DNA from: Oscillospiraceae bacterium
GTDB lineage: Bacteria > Bacillota > Clostridia > Oscillospirales > JAAYXM01
Reading direction: 5' to 3'
Length of the DNA: 64,000 bases
Assembly: GCA_015067485.1 (NCBI GenBank)
Contig: SVMJ01000010.1
Coordinates: 1-64,000, forward strand
The position numbers and the translations under genes were made by a program. This document shows positions 24,203-35,086 of the stretch, piece by piece. How positions within the stretch are numbered: position 1 is the stretch's first letter; each line of letters opens with the position of its first letter. The notes under the pieces are model-generated. The model worked only from the letters and a program-made list of their open reading frames with translations. It made no database searches and was not told where the DNA came from.

Positions 24203-26822
24203 ACCAAGTTTCTCCCATTCCTGCATCGACTTCCAGCGGTACGCTAAGCGTAAAGGCGCGCTCCATTTCAGCCTTTACAATTTCCATCGCTTCTTCCGCT
24301 TCTGCGACGGGTGCTTCGATGAGCAGTTCGTCATGCACCTGCAAGATCACGCGGGAAGAAAGCCCTGCGTCACGCAGACCTTTGCGGACAGCGAGCATCG
24401 CGAGTTTCATGATATCCGCCGCGGTGCCCTGGATGGGGGCATTCAGCGCGACGCGCTCCCCGAATGCGCGCAGGTTGTGGTTTTTCGCATGGAGTTCGGG
24501 GATGTTGCGGCGGCGACCCATCAGGGTTGTGACGTAGCCCATGCGTTTTGCCTGTTCCACGATGGCGTTCATATATTCGCGCACCCCGTGGTAGCGGGCA
24601 AAGTACTGTTCCATATAGCGTTTTGCTTCGTAGTAGCCGACACCCAAATCTTCCGCAAGCGAGTGTTCGCTCATGCCGTAGACGATGCCGAAATTGACCG
24701 CTTTTGCCGCGCGGCGCATCTCAGCGGTTACATCACTCTGCGGTACTCCGAAGATACCTGTCGCGGTGGCGGAATGGATATCCGCGCCCGAGCGGAATGC
24801 TTCCTGCATCACGGTATCATCTGCGATATGTGCCAAAATGCGCAGTTCGATCTGGGAATAGTCCGCATCGATCAGAACGCATCCTTCTTTCGGGACGAAC
24901 ATTTTGCGCACTTCACCGCCCATTTCACTGCGGACGGGGATGTTTTGCAAATTGGGCTCGACCGACGAGATACGCCCGGTCGCAGTGGTCATTTGATGGA
25001 ATGCACCGTGGATGCGTCCGTCTTTTTGCGAGATTTCCTTCACCAGACCGTCCGCATAGGTGGATTTCAGTTTGGTGCATTTGCGGTACTCGATGATGAG
25101 CGGGATGACTTCGTGTTCACCCTTCAGTTTTTCCAGTACGTCAATATCGGTGGAATACCCGCTTTTGGTTTTCTTCACAGGCGGAAGCCCGAGTTCTTCA
25201 AAGAGCACTTCCCCGAGTTGCTTAGGGGATAAAATGTTAAACTCGCGCCCTGCGGCAGTGAAAATCTCCTGCGCGAGAGCACCGATTTTGGACGAGAGTG
25301 TTTCGCCGAGACTGATGAGTGCCGCACGGTCGGCTCCAATCCCCACGGTTTGGAGTTCTGATAGCATTTCGGAGAGCGGAAGTTCGATTTCATATAAAAC
25401 TTTTGAAAGGTCCGCCGCTTCGATGCGCGGTTTCAGGCGGGCTTCCAGCACCGCGACTGCGACCGCGCAAGCGCGCATTGCCGCTTTACTGTCGCTCAAA
25501 TCACCGAGCGGTGCGAATGCATCTTCTTCGGCGAGCAGGTCTTCATTCACGGGATATTCGGGCGCATATTCGCTTGCTACTGTGCCGAGCGGGTATTTCC
25601 CCAACGACGGCTCGAGCAGGTAGGCAGAAAGCGCGGTATCGAATACAAAGCCGCCAAATTCCATGTCTTCTTTGGAGAGCGCGACCATGAGCGCACGACT
25701 GTCGTGGCAGACTTTTTTTACCTTTTCGGAAAACAGGAGTTTCAAAAATTCATTGTAGCCGCCACACTCTGCACGGCAGACCGCGGTGCATTCTCCGTCG
25801 AATGCGAGTGCTACCCCGTCGAAATTGGGTGCGGCATAGACCGCGACGGATTCTGCTTTCACGATTTTCTCAGAAAGGGATGCCAAATCGCCTTCAAACT
25901 CGGTAAAAGTCAAGTCGGGTTCCACCAAATCTTGCGGGATATCGGACGGTTGCGTGAGACCGAATTTTGCGATGAATTTCTGAAATTCCAGTTTGGACAG
26001 GACACGGTAGAGCGCGTCTTTGTCATACTCGCGCAAGGTCGCGCGCGCACATTCAAAGCAGATGGGTGCTTCCAAACAAATGGTTGCAAGTTCGCGCGAT
26101 AAAAATGCCATTTCACGGTCATTGATGAGTTTTTCTTTGACACTCGGGCGCAGGTCGGAGTCTTCGAGTTCTGCATAGAGTGTGTCGAGATTTCCGAAGC
26201 GGTGGAGCAGGTCGAGTGCGGTTTTCTCCCCGATCCCCTTAACGCCCGGGATATTGTCGGACGAGTCACCTTGCAGACCTTTGAGATCACGCATCTGCTC
26301 GGGGGAAAGCCCGTATTTTTCTTCGATTTCCGCACGGGTATAACGCACGGTTTCGGTTTTGCCCATACGCGATGTAACGAGCAGGACATTCGTCCCTTCA
26401 TTTGCGATGAGCTGGAAACTGTCTCGGTCGCCCGTTACAATGTCGCATATATCTCCGCGATCCGCGCACAGTTTGCTGACCGTGCCGATGATGTCGTCCG
26501 CTTCATAGCCTTCGCATTCCAGACGGGTGATGTTCATCGCATCGAGCAGTTCCTTGAGCGGTTCCATCTGCATGGCGAGTTCTTCCGGCATGCCTTTGCG
26601 CTGGGCTTTGTAGCCCTCATAGCGTTTATGTCGGAATGTGGGCGCACGCAGATCAAACGCCACACAGACACCGTCCGGGCGTACATCTTCGAGCAGTTTT
26701 AAGTAAATGGACAAAAAGCCGTACACCGCATTGGTGTACAGCCCGTCCCGCGTGGTCAGCGGACGCACGCCGTAAAACGCGCGATTGACGATGCTATTGC
26801 CGTCAATGACCATTATCTTCAT
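24186..26822 (-). CDS. polA: DNA polymerase I
   Basis: An 878-residue family-A polymerase. The 5'-3' exonuclease domain (about 1-290) has IDGNSIVNRAFYG and VTGDRDSFQL. The middle 3'-5' exonuclease-like domain lacks the acidic catalytic residues (FDTALSAYLLEPSLG keeps the fold only). The polymerase domain carries DYSQIELRILAH, the GMSEHSLAE finger helix region and QVHDELL. It fills gaps and removes RNA primers. It lies one base from cysS within the run of overlapping genes. Confidence 0.96.
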   Translation of the reverse strand: MKIMVIDGNSIVNRAFYGVRPLTTRDGLYTNAVYGFLSIYLKLLEDVRPDGVCVAFDLRAPTFRHKRYEGYKAQRKGMPEELAMQMEPLKELLDAMNITRLECEGYEADDIIGTVSKLCADRGDICDIVTGDRDSFQLIANEGTNVLLVTSRMGKTETVRYTRAEIEEKYGLSPEQMRDLKGLQGDSSDNIPGVKGIGEKTALDLLHRFGNLDTLYAELEDSDLRPSVKEKLINDREMAFLSRELATICLEAPICFECARATLREYDKDALYRVLSKLEFQKFIAKFGLTQPSDIPQDLVEPDLTFTEFEGDLASLSEKIVKAESVAVYAAPNFDGVALAFDGECTAVCRAECGGYNEFLKLLFSEKVKKVCHDSRALMVALSKEDMEFGGFVFDTALSAYLLEPSLGKYPLGTVASEYAPEYPVNEDLLAEEDAFAPLGDLSDSKAAMRACAVAVAVLEARLKPRIEAADLSKVLYEIELPLSEMLSELQTVGIGADRAALISLGETLSSKIGALAQEIFTAAGREFNILSPKQLGEVLFEELGLPPVKKTKSGYSTDIDVLEKLKGEHEVIPLIIEYRKCTKLKSTYADGLVKEISQKDGRIHGAFHQMTTATGRISSVEPNLQNIPVRSEMGGEVRKMFVPKEGCVLIDADYSQIELRILAHIADDTVMQEAFRSGADIHSATATGIFGVPQSDVTAEMRRAAKAVNFGIVYGMSEHSLAEDLGVGYYEAKRYMEQYFARYHGVREYMNAIVEQAKRMGYVTTLMGRRRNIPELHAKNHNLRAFGERVALNAPIQGTAADIMKLAMLAVRKGLRDAGLSSRVILQVHDELLIEAPVAEAEEAMEIVKAEMERAFTLSVPLEVDAGMGETWYDAKP

Positions 26823-26823
26823 G

Positions 26824-28221
26824 TTATGCCTTCTTCCATTTCACACCCTGCGGTGTGTCTTCCAGGATGATGCCTTTTTCTTTGAGCAGGTCGCGGATGC
26901 GGTCTGCTTCCGCAAAGTTCTTCTCTTTGCGAGCCGCCTGACGTGCCGCAATGAGTTCTTCCACTTCAGCGGTGAGTGTATCATCTTCTTCGCTCTGGAT
27001 GAGACCCAAGACATCGGTGAGTGCAAAGAGTTTTTCTGCCGCGCGGCTTGCAAATGCACGGGTGGGTGCGCCGTCAAGTTCGCTATTTACCAAACGGATC
27101 ATCTCGAAAATGACCGAGATCGCATCTGCGGTGTTGAGATCGTCATCCATTGCAGCACGGAATTTTGCTTCGAATGCATCGAGTTCAGAAAGTGCTGCGG
27201 TTTCTCTTTCGGTGAGATTGCCGTCTGCGCCGTTTTCCATCAAAAACTTGATGCGGTCTTTTGCGGTGTACATACGCTCGAGTGCCGCGGATGCCTGCTC
27301 GAGCGACTCACGGGAGTAGTTGAGGGGACTGCGGTAGTGCGCAGCTAACATGAAGAAGCGGATGGGTTCATAGCCGTAGACTGCCGCCGCGTCACGCACG
27401 GTGAAGAAGTTGCCTGCGGATTTGCTCATCTTGTGGTTATCGATGTTTAAGAATGCGTTGTGCAACCAGTAGTTTGCGAAGGTGCAACCGTTTGCCGCTT
27501 CGGACTGTGCGATTTCGTTTTCATGGTGCGGGAAGGTCAAGTCCACGCCGCCGCTGTGGATGTCGATACTCTTACCCAGATAGCGGTTTGCCATCGCGCT
27601 GCATTCGATGTGCCAGCCCGGGCGACCGTTGCCCCACGGGGATTCCCAGTAGGGCTCACCCGGTTTTGCGGATTTCCAGAGCGCGAAGTCCATCGGGTCT
27701 TCCTTGCGTTCGTCGACCCCGATGCGCGCGCCGGCTTCGAGTTCTTCCAGCGGTTGCTTGGAGAGTTTGCCGTAGCCTTCAAACTTGCGTGCACGGTAGT
27801 AGACGTCCCCGTCTACCGCATAGGCATAGCCTTTATCCACCAAAGTCTGCACGATTTCGATGATGGCATCGATGTTCTCGGTTGCTTTGGGATGGACGGT
27901 TGCTTCACGGATGCCAAGACCTTTTGCATCGGTGAAGTATTCTTTGATATAGCGGTTTGCGATCTCTTCAAACGAGACCCCTTCTTCGTTTGCCTTGTTG
28001 ATGACTTTATCATCTACATCGGTAAAGTTCTGGACGAATTTGACGTTATAGCCCGAGTATTCGAAATAGCGGCGCAGCACGTCAAAGACAATAAACGGAC
28101 GCGCGTTGCCGATGTGGAAGAAGTTGTACACGGTGGGGCCGCAGGAATAAATCTTGACTTCGCCCGGTGTGATGGGTACAAATTCTTCTTTTTGACGCGT
28201 CATGGAGTTAAACAGTTTCAT
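26824..28221 (-). CDS. cysS: Cysteinyl-tRNA synthetase
   Basis: A 465-residue class-I synthetase that charges tRNA-Cys. It has the zinc-ligand cysteine and HIGH-like motif in [18 protein letters not shown], the ECSAM zinc-binding segment, [10 protein letters not shown], and the KMSKS loop ([10 protein letters not shown]). Full length for the family. It overlaps pgsA by a few bases upstream and is two bases from polA. Confidence 0.97.
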   Translation of the reverse strand: MKLFNSMTRQKEEFVPITPGEVKIYSCGPTVYNFFHIGNARPFIVFDVLRRYFEYSGYNVKFVQNFTDVDDKVINKANEEGVSFEEIANRYIKEYFTDAKGLGIREATVHPKATENIDAIIEIVQTLVDKGYAYAVDGDVYYRARKFEGYGKLSKQPLEELEAGARIGVDERKEDPMDFALWKSAKPGEPYWESPWGNGRPGWHIECSAMANRYLGKSIDIHSGGVDLTFPHHENEIAQSEAANGCTFANYWLHNAFLNIDNHKMSKSAGNFFTVRDAAAVYGYEPIRFFMLAAHYRSPLNYSRESLEQASAALERMYTAKDRIKFLMENGADGNLTERETAALSELDAFEAKFRAAMDDDLNTADAISVIFEMIRLVNSELDGAPTRAFASRAAEKLFALTDVLGLIQSEEDDTLTAEVEELIAARQAARKEKNFAEADRIRDLLKEKGIILEDTPQGVKWKKA

Positions 28222-28223
28222 TC

Positions 28224-28772
28224 TTAGTTCTCCTTCTTCGCAAATAACTTACCGGTGTTTTTGAAGTATGCTGCACCGGAAATCAGCGTGATTGCAACCA
28301 TGATCCAGATTGCAACATCGCCGAGAGTAACAGGGCCGAGCAGGGTCGCACCTGCAAGCGGTGTGAACAGAAGCGAGATCACGATGATCTGGATGACGGT
28401 TTTGAGTTTACCTGCAAATTTTGCGGCGACCACGATGCCTTCACCCATCGCAACGATGCGGAGCGATGTGATGATGAACTCGCGTGCCAAGATGAGCATT
28501 GCAGCACCTGTCGACATCACCCCGCGCTGGACGAAGATCATGATCGCGGCGACCACGAGCAATTTGTCAGCCAGCGGGTCAAGGAAGATGCCGAGTGTGG
28601 AGACCTGATTGTAATGACGGGCGATGTAGCCGTCCACCCCGTCAGTCACGCTCGCTACGATGAAGATCGCAAGGGCGATGGTGTCTCCGTAGGAAAGACC
28701 GCAACTTGCGGCGACCATGAAGATCGGGATGAGCAGGATGCGCAGGATGGTTACCAAATTAGCAGTTGTCAT
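28224..28772 (-). CDS. pgsA: CDP-diacylglycerol--glycerol-3-phosphate 3-phosphatidyltransferase
   Basis: A 182-residue membrane enzyme with the CDP-alcohol phosphatidyltransferase signature in DGVDGYIARHYNQVSTLG followed by FLDPLADK. It makes phosphatidylglycerol phosphate, the precursor of PG and cardiolipin. About five membrane helices. Gene order rimO-pgsA is common in Clostridia (near recA in many Firmicutes). Confidence 0.93.
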   Translation of the reverse strand: MTTANLVTILRILLIPIFMVAASCGLSYGDTIALAIFIVASVTDGVDGYIARHYNQVSTLGIFLDPLADKLLVVAAIMIFVQRGVMSTGAAMLILAREFIITSLRIVAMGEGIVVAAKFAGKLKTVIQIIVISLLFTPLAGATLLGPVTLGDVAIWIMVAITLISGAAYFKNTGKLFAKKEN

Positions 28773-28794
28773 TATGATACCTTCTTTCTCAAAA

Positions 28795-30123
28795 TCAGAT
28801 ACGCTCGCCGAACAAATCGCCGTCTAAATCTTCGGTGATTTTGACGTTGACGAACGCTCCAATGCTACATTTCTCTTTTGCGGTGAAGAACACTTTGCCG
28901 TCAATTTCGGGCGAGTCTGCCGCACTTCTTCCGAAAAACGCTTCCGCATAGCGGTCGTAGCCTTCGCACAGCACTTCCACTTCCGTTCCGATACGGCTTT
29001 GATGGAAGGCTTCCATGATCCGATCTTGCAGATTCATGATCAGTTCGCATCTGTGTTCTTTGATATCTTCCGGGACTTGGTCAGGGAGTTCTGCCGCGAC
29101 CGTTCCCGGCTCACGGAAGTATGGGAACACGCCCACACGTTCCAGTTTATGCCGACTTAAAAAGTCGCATAACTCTTCAAATTCTTCATCGGTCTCACCG
29201 GGAAGACCCGCGATCAAACTGGTGCGGAGTACGAGCCCCGGGATTCTTGCACGGAGTTTTGTAAACAGTTCGTCGAGATACTGATGATCTCCGCGACGGT
29301 TCATCGCAGTCAAGATGCGATCGGACACGTGCTGGATCGGGATGTCTAAGTATTTTACAATCTTTTCTTCCGATGCAATGACGTCAATGAGTGCGTCATC
29401 AATTTCATCGGGATAGAGATAGTGAACGCGAATCCATTTGAGATCTTCGATTTGACACAGTTTTCCAAGCAGTTCGGGGAGTGCACGTTTCCCGTAAAGA
29501 TCGGTGCCGTAACGGCTGGTGTCCTGCGCGATCACGATGAGTTCACGCGTGCCGCTCTGAGCCAAACCTTCCGCTTCCGCTACCACGTCTTCCAAAACTC
29601 TGCTGCGGTACTCTCCGCGAAGGGACGGAATCACGCAGTAGGAGCAACGGTTGTTACAACCTTCCGCAATCTTGAGATAGGAAAAATACTGCGGGGTGGT
29701 GAGAAGTCGCGATGCTTCAAGCGGTTCTGCGGTGAGTTCCCCAAACGCGGTTACGCGGTTTCCTTCGAGCGTTTTTTTCAGTACTTCCGCAATTTCGTGG
29801 TAACTGCCACAACCGACGAGTGCATCGATTTCGGGTGCCTGTTCAAAAAGCGTTTCTCGGTCGCGCTCGGCAAGGCAGCCGCAAACGATGATTTTTTGTA
29901 CTTTCCCTTCGCTCTTGAGGGCGGCGACTTCCGCAATATTCTCAAGTGCTTCTGCGCGTGCGGAAGATAAAAATCCGCACGTGTTGATGACCACGGCGAG
30001 TGTGTTTTCGATCTCACCCGTTACACGGTAGCCTGCGTCATCCAGGGCGGCGAGCATATGCTCGGTGTCCACCAGATTCTTGGCGCAGCCAAGGGAAATC
30101 ACCCCTATTGTTTCTGCCATCAA
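28795..30123 (-). CDS. rimO: Ribosomal protein S12 methylthiotransferase RimO
   Basis: A 442-residue radical-SAM enzyme: an N-terminal UPF0004 domain (ISLGCAKNLVDTEHML with cluster cysteines, NTCGF), the radical-SAM motif CNNRCSYCVIP and a C-terminal TRAM-like domain. It adds a methylthio group to an Asp of ribosomal protein S12. Overlaps recX by four bases; a second ATG directly after the first is possible. Confidence 0.95.
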   Translation of the reverse strand: MMAETIGVISLGCAKNLVDTEHMLAALDDAGYRVTGEIENTLAVVINTCGFLSSARAEALENIAEVAALKSEGKVQKIIVCGCLAERDRETLFEQAPEIDALVGCGSYHEIAEVLKKTLEGNRVTAFGELTAEPLEASRLLTTPQYFSYLKIAEGCNNRCSYCVIPSLRGEYRSRVLEDVVAEAEGLAQSGTRELIVIAQDTSRYGTDLYGKRALPELLGKLCQIEDLKWIRVHYLYPDEIDDALIDVIASEEKIVKYLDIPIQHVSDRILTAMNRRGDHQYLDELFTKLRARIPGLVLRTSLIAGLPGETDEEFEELCDFLSRHKLERVGVFPYFREPGTVAAELPDQVPEDIKEHRCELIMNLQDRIMEAFHQSRIGTEVEVLCEGYDRYAEAFFGRSAADSPEIDGKVFFTAKEKCSIGAFVNVKITEDLDGDLFGERI

Positions 30124-30740
30124 TCAAAGTCTCCTCTCTCGAATGCGGAAAAGACCGCTCGGATCTCTTCGTACGCAAACCCGCGCCGCATGAGTGCCGC
30201 GATGAGTTTGCGTTTTTCCGCATCGTCCGGGGTTTTTCCGCGCAGTTTCTTTAGAAGAAATGCGCGGATGGGTTCTCTTGTATCTTCTTGGTACTCTTCG
30301 AGTACGCTTTGTGTAAGGTCTTTCGGGATACCACGTTTTTTCAACTCTTCGCGGATGCGGAGATCACCAAACCCCTTTGCGCGGTAATGGCGCACTAGCA
30401 TCCCTGCATAGGCGGTGTCGTTCACCGCACCGATCTCTTCCATCCACGCGACCGCATCATAAGCATCGTCTTCGGTGATGCCGCGATCTGCGAGTTTTTT
30501 CATGAGTTCGCGTTTGGAATAGAGTTTCTTGCCGCAAATTTGTGCGGCTTTGACCCGTGCCGCGTGGCGACGGGACTCACTTGACAGCGCAGGAAGGGCA
30601 TCGGGTGTGAGTTCCATCCCGTCGGTGAGCCCGAGTTTCTTTGCTTCGATGGCATCGACCGTGATGTAGGAGCGGTCTTCAAAATAGACCACGACGCGGG
30701 AAACGTCGTTCCGATAGGGACGGACAGATTTGATCCTCAT
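30120..30740 (-). CDS. recX: Regulatory protein RecX
   Basis: A 206-residue RecX-family protein: repeated three-helix units with [31 protein letters not shown] and [19 protein letters not shown]. RecX binds RecA filaments and damps their activity. The start overlaps the recA stop (ATGA), the classical recA-recX coupling. Confidence 0.93.
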   Translation of the reverse strand: MRIKSVRPYRNDVSRVVVYFEDRSYITVDAIEAKKLGLTDGMELTPDALPALSSESRRHAARVKAAQICGKKLYSKRELMKKLADRGITEDDAYDAVAWMEEIGAVNDTAYAGMLVRHYRAKGFGDLRIREELKKRGIPKDLTQSVLEEYQEDTREPIRAFLLKKLRGKTPDDAEKRKLIAALMRRGFAYEEIRAVFSAFERGDFD

Positions 30741-31840
30741 CCTTCAAAATCACTTGCATCGACCTGGATGCCGTTGCCTGCGGGTTTTCCGTTGATAAGT
30801 GTTTCTCCGCCGGGTGCGCGTCCTGCCGCACGGGCGGCGATTTGTGCCTGCGGAGAGAGCAGTTTGTATGCATTCTCTCGGATCTCTTCTTCGAGCTTTG
30901 CCGCGATGTCCGGGTTATCACGCAAGAACTGTTTTGCGTTGTCGCGACCCTGACCGATGCGGGTTTCGCCCATGCTGAACCATGCGCCTGCTTTTTGGAC
31001 AAGATCGAGTTTGACCGCAAGGTCCAAGATTTCGCCCACTTTAGAGATACCTTCCCCGTACATAATGTCGAATTCACCTTCACGGAACGGAGGCGCGACT
31101 TTGTTTTTCACGATTTTTGCACGGGTGCGGTTACCGATCATTTCGGAGCCGTTCTTGAGCGTTTCAATGCGGCGGATTTCCATACGCACGCTGGAGTAGA
31201 ACTTGAGTGCGCGACCGCCCGGGGTAACTTCGGGGTTCCCGTACATCACGCCTACTTTTTCACGCAGCTGGTTGATGAAGATCGCGATACAGTTACTCTT
31301 TGCGATTGCGCCCGCGAGTTTTCTGAGTGCCTGCGACATGAGTCGTGCCTGCAGACCCACGAATGCATCGCCCATTTCGCCTTCGATTTCCATCCGCGGA
31401 ACGAGTGCGGCAACCGAGTCGATGACCACGACGTCGAGCGCACCGCTGCGGACCAATGCTTCTGCGATTTCAAGCGCCTGCTCACCGGTGTCCGGCTGAG
31501 AGACCAAGAGACTGTCGATATCCACACCGAGCGCGCGGGCATAGACCGGGTCGAGCGCGTGTTCCACGTCGATAAATGCGGCATCTCCGCCGAGTTTCTG
31601 TGCTTCCGCAACGATGTGGAGCGAAACCGTGGTTTTACCGGAGGATTCCGGACCGTAGATTTCGATGATACGTCCGCGCGGTACACCACCGATACCGAGC
31701 GCAAGGTCAAGGGTCAACGATCCGGTCGGGATATGCCCGACTTCCATCTGAGCGTTTTCGCCAAGGCGCATAATAGAGCCTTTGCCAAACTGCTTTTCGA
31801 TTTGAGAAAGTGCTGTCTCGAGCGCTTTTTTCTTATCCAT
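30737..31840 (-). CDS. recA: Recombinase RecA
   Basis: About 367 residues. Walker [10 protein letters not shown], Walker [16 protein letters not shown]-binding loops L1 (EGEMGD) and L2, and the [15 protein letters not shown]-type segment (here VAPPFREGE) are all present. Start 31840 ([21 protein letters not shown]) is preceded by AAAGGGGAT at about 10 bases; the longer frame from 31867 reads into prmC. No LexA-like box is visible upstream, as the gene is inside an operon. Confidence 0.97.
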   Translation of the reverse strand: MDKKKALETALSQIEKQFGKGSIMRLGENAQMEVGHIPTGSLTLDLALGIGGVPRGRIIEIYGPESSGKTTVSLHIVAEAQKLGGDAAFIDVEHALDPVYARALGVDIDSLLVSQPDTGEQALEIAEALVRSGALDVVVIDSVAALVPRMEIEGEMGDAFVGLQARLMSQALRKLAGAIAKSNCIAIFINQLREKVGVMYGNPEVTPGGRALKFYSSVRMEIRRIETLKNGSEMIGNRTRAKIVKNKVAPPFREGEFDIMYGEGISKVGEILDLAVKLDLVQKAGAWFSMGETRIGQGRDNAKQFLRDNPDIAAKLEEEIRENAYKLLSPQAQIAARAAGRAPGGETLINGKPAGNGIQVDASDFEG

Positions 31841-31857
31841 GAGAGTAGATCCCCTTT

Positions 31858-32691
31858 CTATTTCCATTTCCCAAGTACGACGCGGTCGATCCCCGCCGTA
31901 TCTTGCTTGATTTCAATTTCACAAAGCCCTACGGTTTCCATCCGCGAAGCTAACATTTGCGCCTGACGGTAGCCGCATTCCATCGCGATGATGCCGCCCG
32001 GGTTTAAGCAGTCGACCCAGCGCATCAAGATGGCGTCGTAGTAGGTAAACCCATCCACACCGCCATAGAGCGCGGTTTCGGGTTCGAAAAATCCGACCGA
32101 ACGGTCGAGTTCCTGCATCTCATCGAGTGTGATGTAGGGCGGATTGGATACGATAAAGTCAAACTTTCCGAGGGTTTCATCGGGTGCGCGGCACACGTCT
32201 CCATGCAGTACATCAAGTCTTTCGGAAAGCCCAAACCGCTTTACATTTCCGCGTGCAATTTTGAGTGCGGGTTTGGAAACATCAAGCAAAACGCCGTGTA
32301 AGTCTTCCCGCTCAAGCGCAAGCGCAATGCCGACACATCCGCTTCCCGTACACAAGTCCAAAAAACGTGTGCCGGGGACGGTCAGTGCAACATCCACCAA
32401 AGTTTCGGTGTCTGCTCTTGGAATGAGTACGTCTTTCGTTACCTTGAGGGTATGTCCGTAAAAATCCCATTCGCCCAGGATGTGTGCAAGCGGGGTGCCT
32501 GCCACTCGTTTGGCAAGCGGTTTTTTCAGTTTCTTCTCGTTGACAGGTTGGTCTTTCTCACGCAGAAATGCTTCGGGCGTAAGCCCATACACCCAGCGCA
32601 CGAGTTCTTTTGCTTCAAAGCGTGCGTTTTCCACGCCTGCACAAGCAAGTTTTTCTGCCGCTTCGCGCCATACGGTATTTAACGTTACCAC
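31858..32691 (-). CDS. prmC: Peptide chain release factor N5-glutamine methyltransferase
   Basis: A 277-residue SAM-dependent methylase. N-terminal helical domain with [16 protein letters not shown] site [15 protein letters not shown] and the catalytic NPPY motif (FIVSNPPYI). It methylates the Gln of the GGQ motif of release factors RF1/RF2. It overlaps the yqhQ-like gene by seven bases; prfA, its usual partner, is not present here. Confidence 0.95.
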   Translation of the reverse strand: MVTLNTVWREAAEKLACAGVENARFEAKELVRWVYGLTPEAFLREKDQPVNEKKLKKPLAKRVAGTPLAHILGEWDFYGHTLKVTKDVLIPRADTETLVDVALTVPGTRFLDLCTGSGCVGIALALEREDLHGVLLDVSKPALKIARGNVKRFGLSERLDVLHGDVCRAPDETLGKFDFIVSNPPYITLDEMQELDRSVGFFEPETALYGGVDGFTYYDAILMRWVDCLNPGGIIAMECGYRQAQMLASRMETVGLCEIEIKQDTAGIDRVVLGKWK

Positions 32692-33623
32692 TTGTCTTTG
32701 CCCTCTTCTTCCGGGATGACGGCCGAGAGTGCCGAGATTGCGATTTCAATCATCGAGTCATCGGGTTCAAATGTGGTAAAGCCTTGAAACCACACACCGG
32801 GTGCGCGCATGAATTTGGTAAACGGATTATCAAAACGGCCGATGAGACGGTTGACTTCGAAACTGATGCCGATGACCACGGGAAGGAGCGCTAAACGGAG
32901 CGCCATACGGATCCACGGGTTGGACCACTGCACCACGCTGAAGACCAGAATGCTGATTACCATGACGCTGAACAGGAAACTGGTACCGCAGCGGGGATGC
33001 TCTTTGGGGAACTTCTTCACGTTTTCCACCGTGAGGTCTTCCCCTGCTTCGTAGCAGAAGATGGTTTTATGCTCGGCGCCGTGGTAAGAGAACACACGTT
33101 TCATGTCTTTCATGTGCGAGACCGAGTACATAAACCCGAGGAAGATGATGATGCGCAAAAGCCCTTCCAACAGGTTGCGTAAAATGCCTGCGCCGATGAC
33201 CCCGTCCAGCAGACCTGCAAGCAGGGTGGGCAAAAATACGAACAGGACGATTGGGATGACGACCCCGAATACGCCGGCGATCCCAAGCAGGATGTTTTCC
33301 ACCGCTTTGGAGCCGATTTTTGCTTCCAACCAGCGCTCGAATTTACTCGGCTCTTCTTCAATTTCGTCGATGGCGAAACTTGCCGAGTAGTTGATGGCGG
33401 AAAAGCCGAGGCGCATGGAATCGAACATGCCGATAATTCCGCGGAGAAACGGGATGCGGAAGATTTTGAAGCGGTTTCGCAGGGTTTTCAGCGGTTCGAC
33501 CTTCAAGTCGATTTCCCCGCCCGCTTTCCGAATGGCGATGGCGGATTTATCGGGACCAAGCATCATAATACCTTCGATGAGTGCTTGTCCGCCAATCGTT
33601 GTTTTCTTACATTGTTTGTTCAT
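32685..33623 (-). CDS. DUF1385 (YqhQ-like) membrane protein
   Basis: A 312-residue protein of the DUF1385 family, known from the opening GGQALIEGIMMLGP and the SYHGAEHKTIFCYEAGEDLT block with LTVENVKKFPKEHPRCGTSFLF. About four to five membrane helices. The role is not established; it is often found next to prmC/prfA or rpmE in Clostridia, as here. Near the two-component genes upstream (5 bases), so probably co-transcribed. Confidence 0.9.
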   Translation of the reverse strand: MNKQCKKTTIGGQALIEGIMMLGPDKSAIAIRKAGGEIDLKVEPLKTLRNRFKIFRIPFLRGIIGMFDSMRLGFSAINYSASFAIDEIEEEPSKFERWLEAKIGSKAVENILLGIAGVFGVVIPIVLFVFLPTLLAGLLDGVIGAGILRNLLEGLLRIIIFLGFMYSVSHMKDMKRVFSYHGAEHKTIFCYEAGEDLTVENVKKFPKEHPRCGTSFLFSVMVISILVFSVVQWSNPWIRMALRLALLPVVIGISFEVNRLIGRFDNPFTKFMRAPGVWFQGFTTFEPDDSMIEIAISALSAVIPEEEGKDKW

Positions 33624-33627
33624 GGTT

Positions 33628-35073
33628 TTACTCCTCTTCTGCGACCGGCTCTGCCTCTTCGGTCTTCATGAGCGGCAGGCGGATGGTAACGGTTGTCCCT
33701 TCCCCGTAGACACTCGCAACGTCGAGCGTACCACTGTGGAGACTTACAATTTCATCACTGACCGCAAGACCGATGCCGCTGCCGGTTACCTTGGAAGTGC
33801 CTTTATAGAACTTCACCTTGACGTACGGGAGTTCTTCTTCCGGGATGCCTTCGCCGTAGTCGCGGATGATGATGGTCGCGTGGGTTTTGTCGCTTTCGGC
33901 ACGGACTTCGATTTTGCCGCCCTTGCCGTGTTTGACCGCGTTGTCAAGCAGGTTGAAGAACACTTGTTTTAGGCGTTCGCGGTCGCCGTTTACAAAGATA
34001 TCGCTGTCGTTTTGGGTATAATCCAGAACGATTGCTTGCTTTTTGAATGTTTCGGTGTACATGAAAAGCGTTTCTTCGAGTTCTGCCTTGAGATCCATTT
34101 CTTCCATGAGTAGGGTGAAACGTCCGCTTTCCATACGGGCAAAGTCGAGCAGTTCTTCCACCATCTTGGACAGACGGCGAGTTTCTTTGAGAATGATCCC
34201 GATGCCCTTTTGCACGTCTTCCTGACGCTCGGTGCCCACCGCGGTCAGGGTTTCGCCCCAGCCGATGATGGCGGTAAGCGGGGTTCGGAGTTCATGCGAG
34301 ACCGATGAGATGAATTCGTTTTTCATCTTCTCGGCGCGGGAGATCTCAGACGACATTTCGTTGATGGAGGTACAGAGTTCTCCGATTTCGTCCTCGTATT
34401 TCTTCTCGATGCGGACCCCATATCCGCCCTTGGTGATCTGCTTTGTGATGTCGGTGATCTCACGGAGCGGTGTTACGATGGAGCGGATGAAGTATGCGTT
34501 TGTGATGAGCAGAAACAAAATGATGGAAAGTCCCAAAAGCGCCACCATGCCGCTCTGCACCACAAGTTCACGGTCGATGAGTTTCAGACTGGTAACATAA
34601 CGGAGCACGCCCACCACCTGCGTTCCGCCCACCGTGATGGGGCTGGACACGCTCAAAATCCGCTCGCCCGTAATTGGGTCTTTGCCGATGTAGTTCTGAG
34701 TCTCGTTTTCGCTGACCGCACGGTCGATATCAGGCGTGCCCGGCATCATGCCGGCAGGCAGACCGCTGTACGAGAACAGCACGCGCCCGTCTGTGGTGAG
34801 CGTCTGGCGCTCGACCTGACGGTCCACCGCATATTCCAGCGTCTGACGGCGTGCGTTTTGGTAGAACGTGTCGTAGTTTGTGATGCTTTCGTTGAAGTAG
34901 CGCGCATTGATGATGGCGCGCCCGATCATATTCTCGCGCACGTTGTTGTAGTAATAATTCACCATGCCGACCGAGTAGATCACCACCGCCAGCACGACCA
35001 CAAGCACGATATAGGACAGGTTATTGACAATCCATCTGCGTTGGATGCCTTGCAGTTTCGGTTTCTGCACCAT
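33628..35073 (-). CDS. Sensor histidine kinase
   Basis: About 481 residues: a first membrane helix (about 20-42), an extracytoplasmic domain of ~130 residues (Cache-like, with a signal unknown), a second helix (about 175-197), HAMP, HisKA with the phospho-accepting His in SSVSHELRTPL, and an ATPase domain with VFFNLLDNAVKHGK and DYGEGIPEEE / GSGIGLAV. The start at 35073 has AAAGGAG eight bases before it. The gene overlaps or abuts the response regulator upstream, its evident partner. Confidence 0.93.
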   Translation of the reverse strand: MVQKPKLQGIQRRWIVNNLSYIVLVVVLAVVIYSVGMVNYYYNNVRENMIGRAIINARYFNESITNYDTFYQNARRQTLEYAVDRQVERQTLTTDGRVLFSYSGLPAGMMPGTPDIDRAVSENETQNYIGKDPITGERILSVSSPITVGGTQVVGVLRYVTSLKLIDRELVVQSGMVALLGLSIILFLLITNAYFIRSIVTPLREITDITKQITKGGYGVRIEKKYEDEIGELCTSINEMSSEISRAEKMKNEFISSVSHELRTPLTAIIGWGETLTAVGTERQEDVQKGIGIILKETRRLSKMVEELLDFARMESGRFTLLMEEMDLKAELEETLFMYTETFKKQAIVLDYTQNDSDIFVNGDRERLKQVFFNLLDNAVKHGKGGKIEVRAESDKTHATIIIRDYGEGIPEEELPYVKVKFYKGTSKVTGSGIGLAVSDEIVSLHSGTLDVASVYGEGTTVTIRLPLMKTEEAEPVAEEE

Positions 35074-35086
35074 TTGCCAGTCTCCT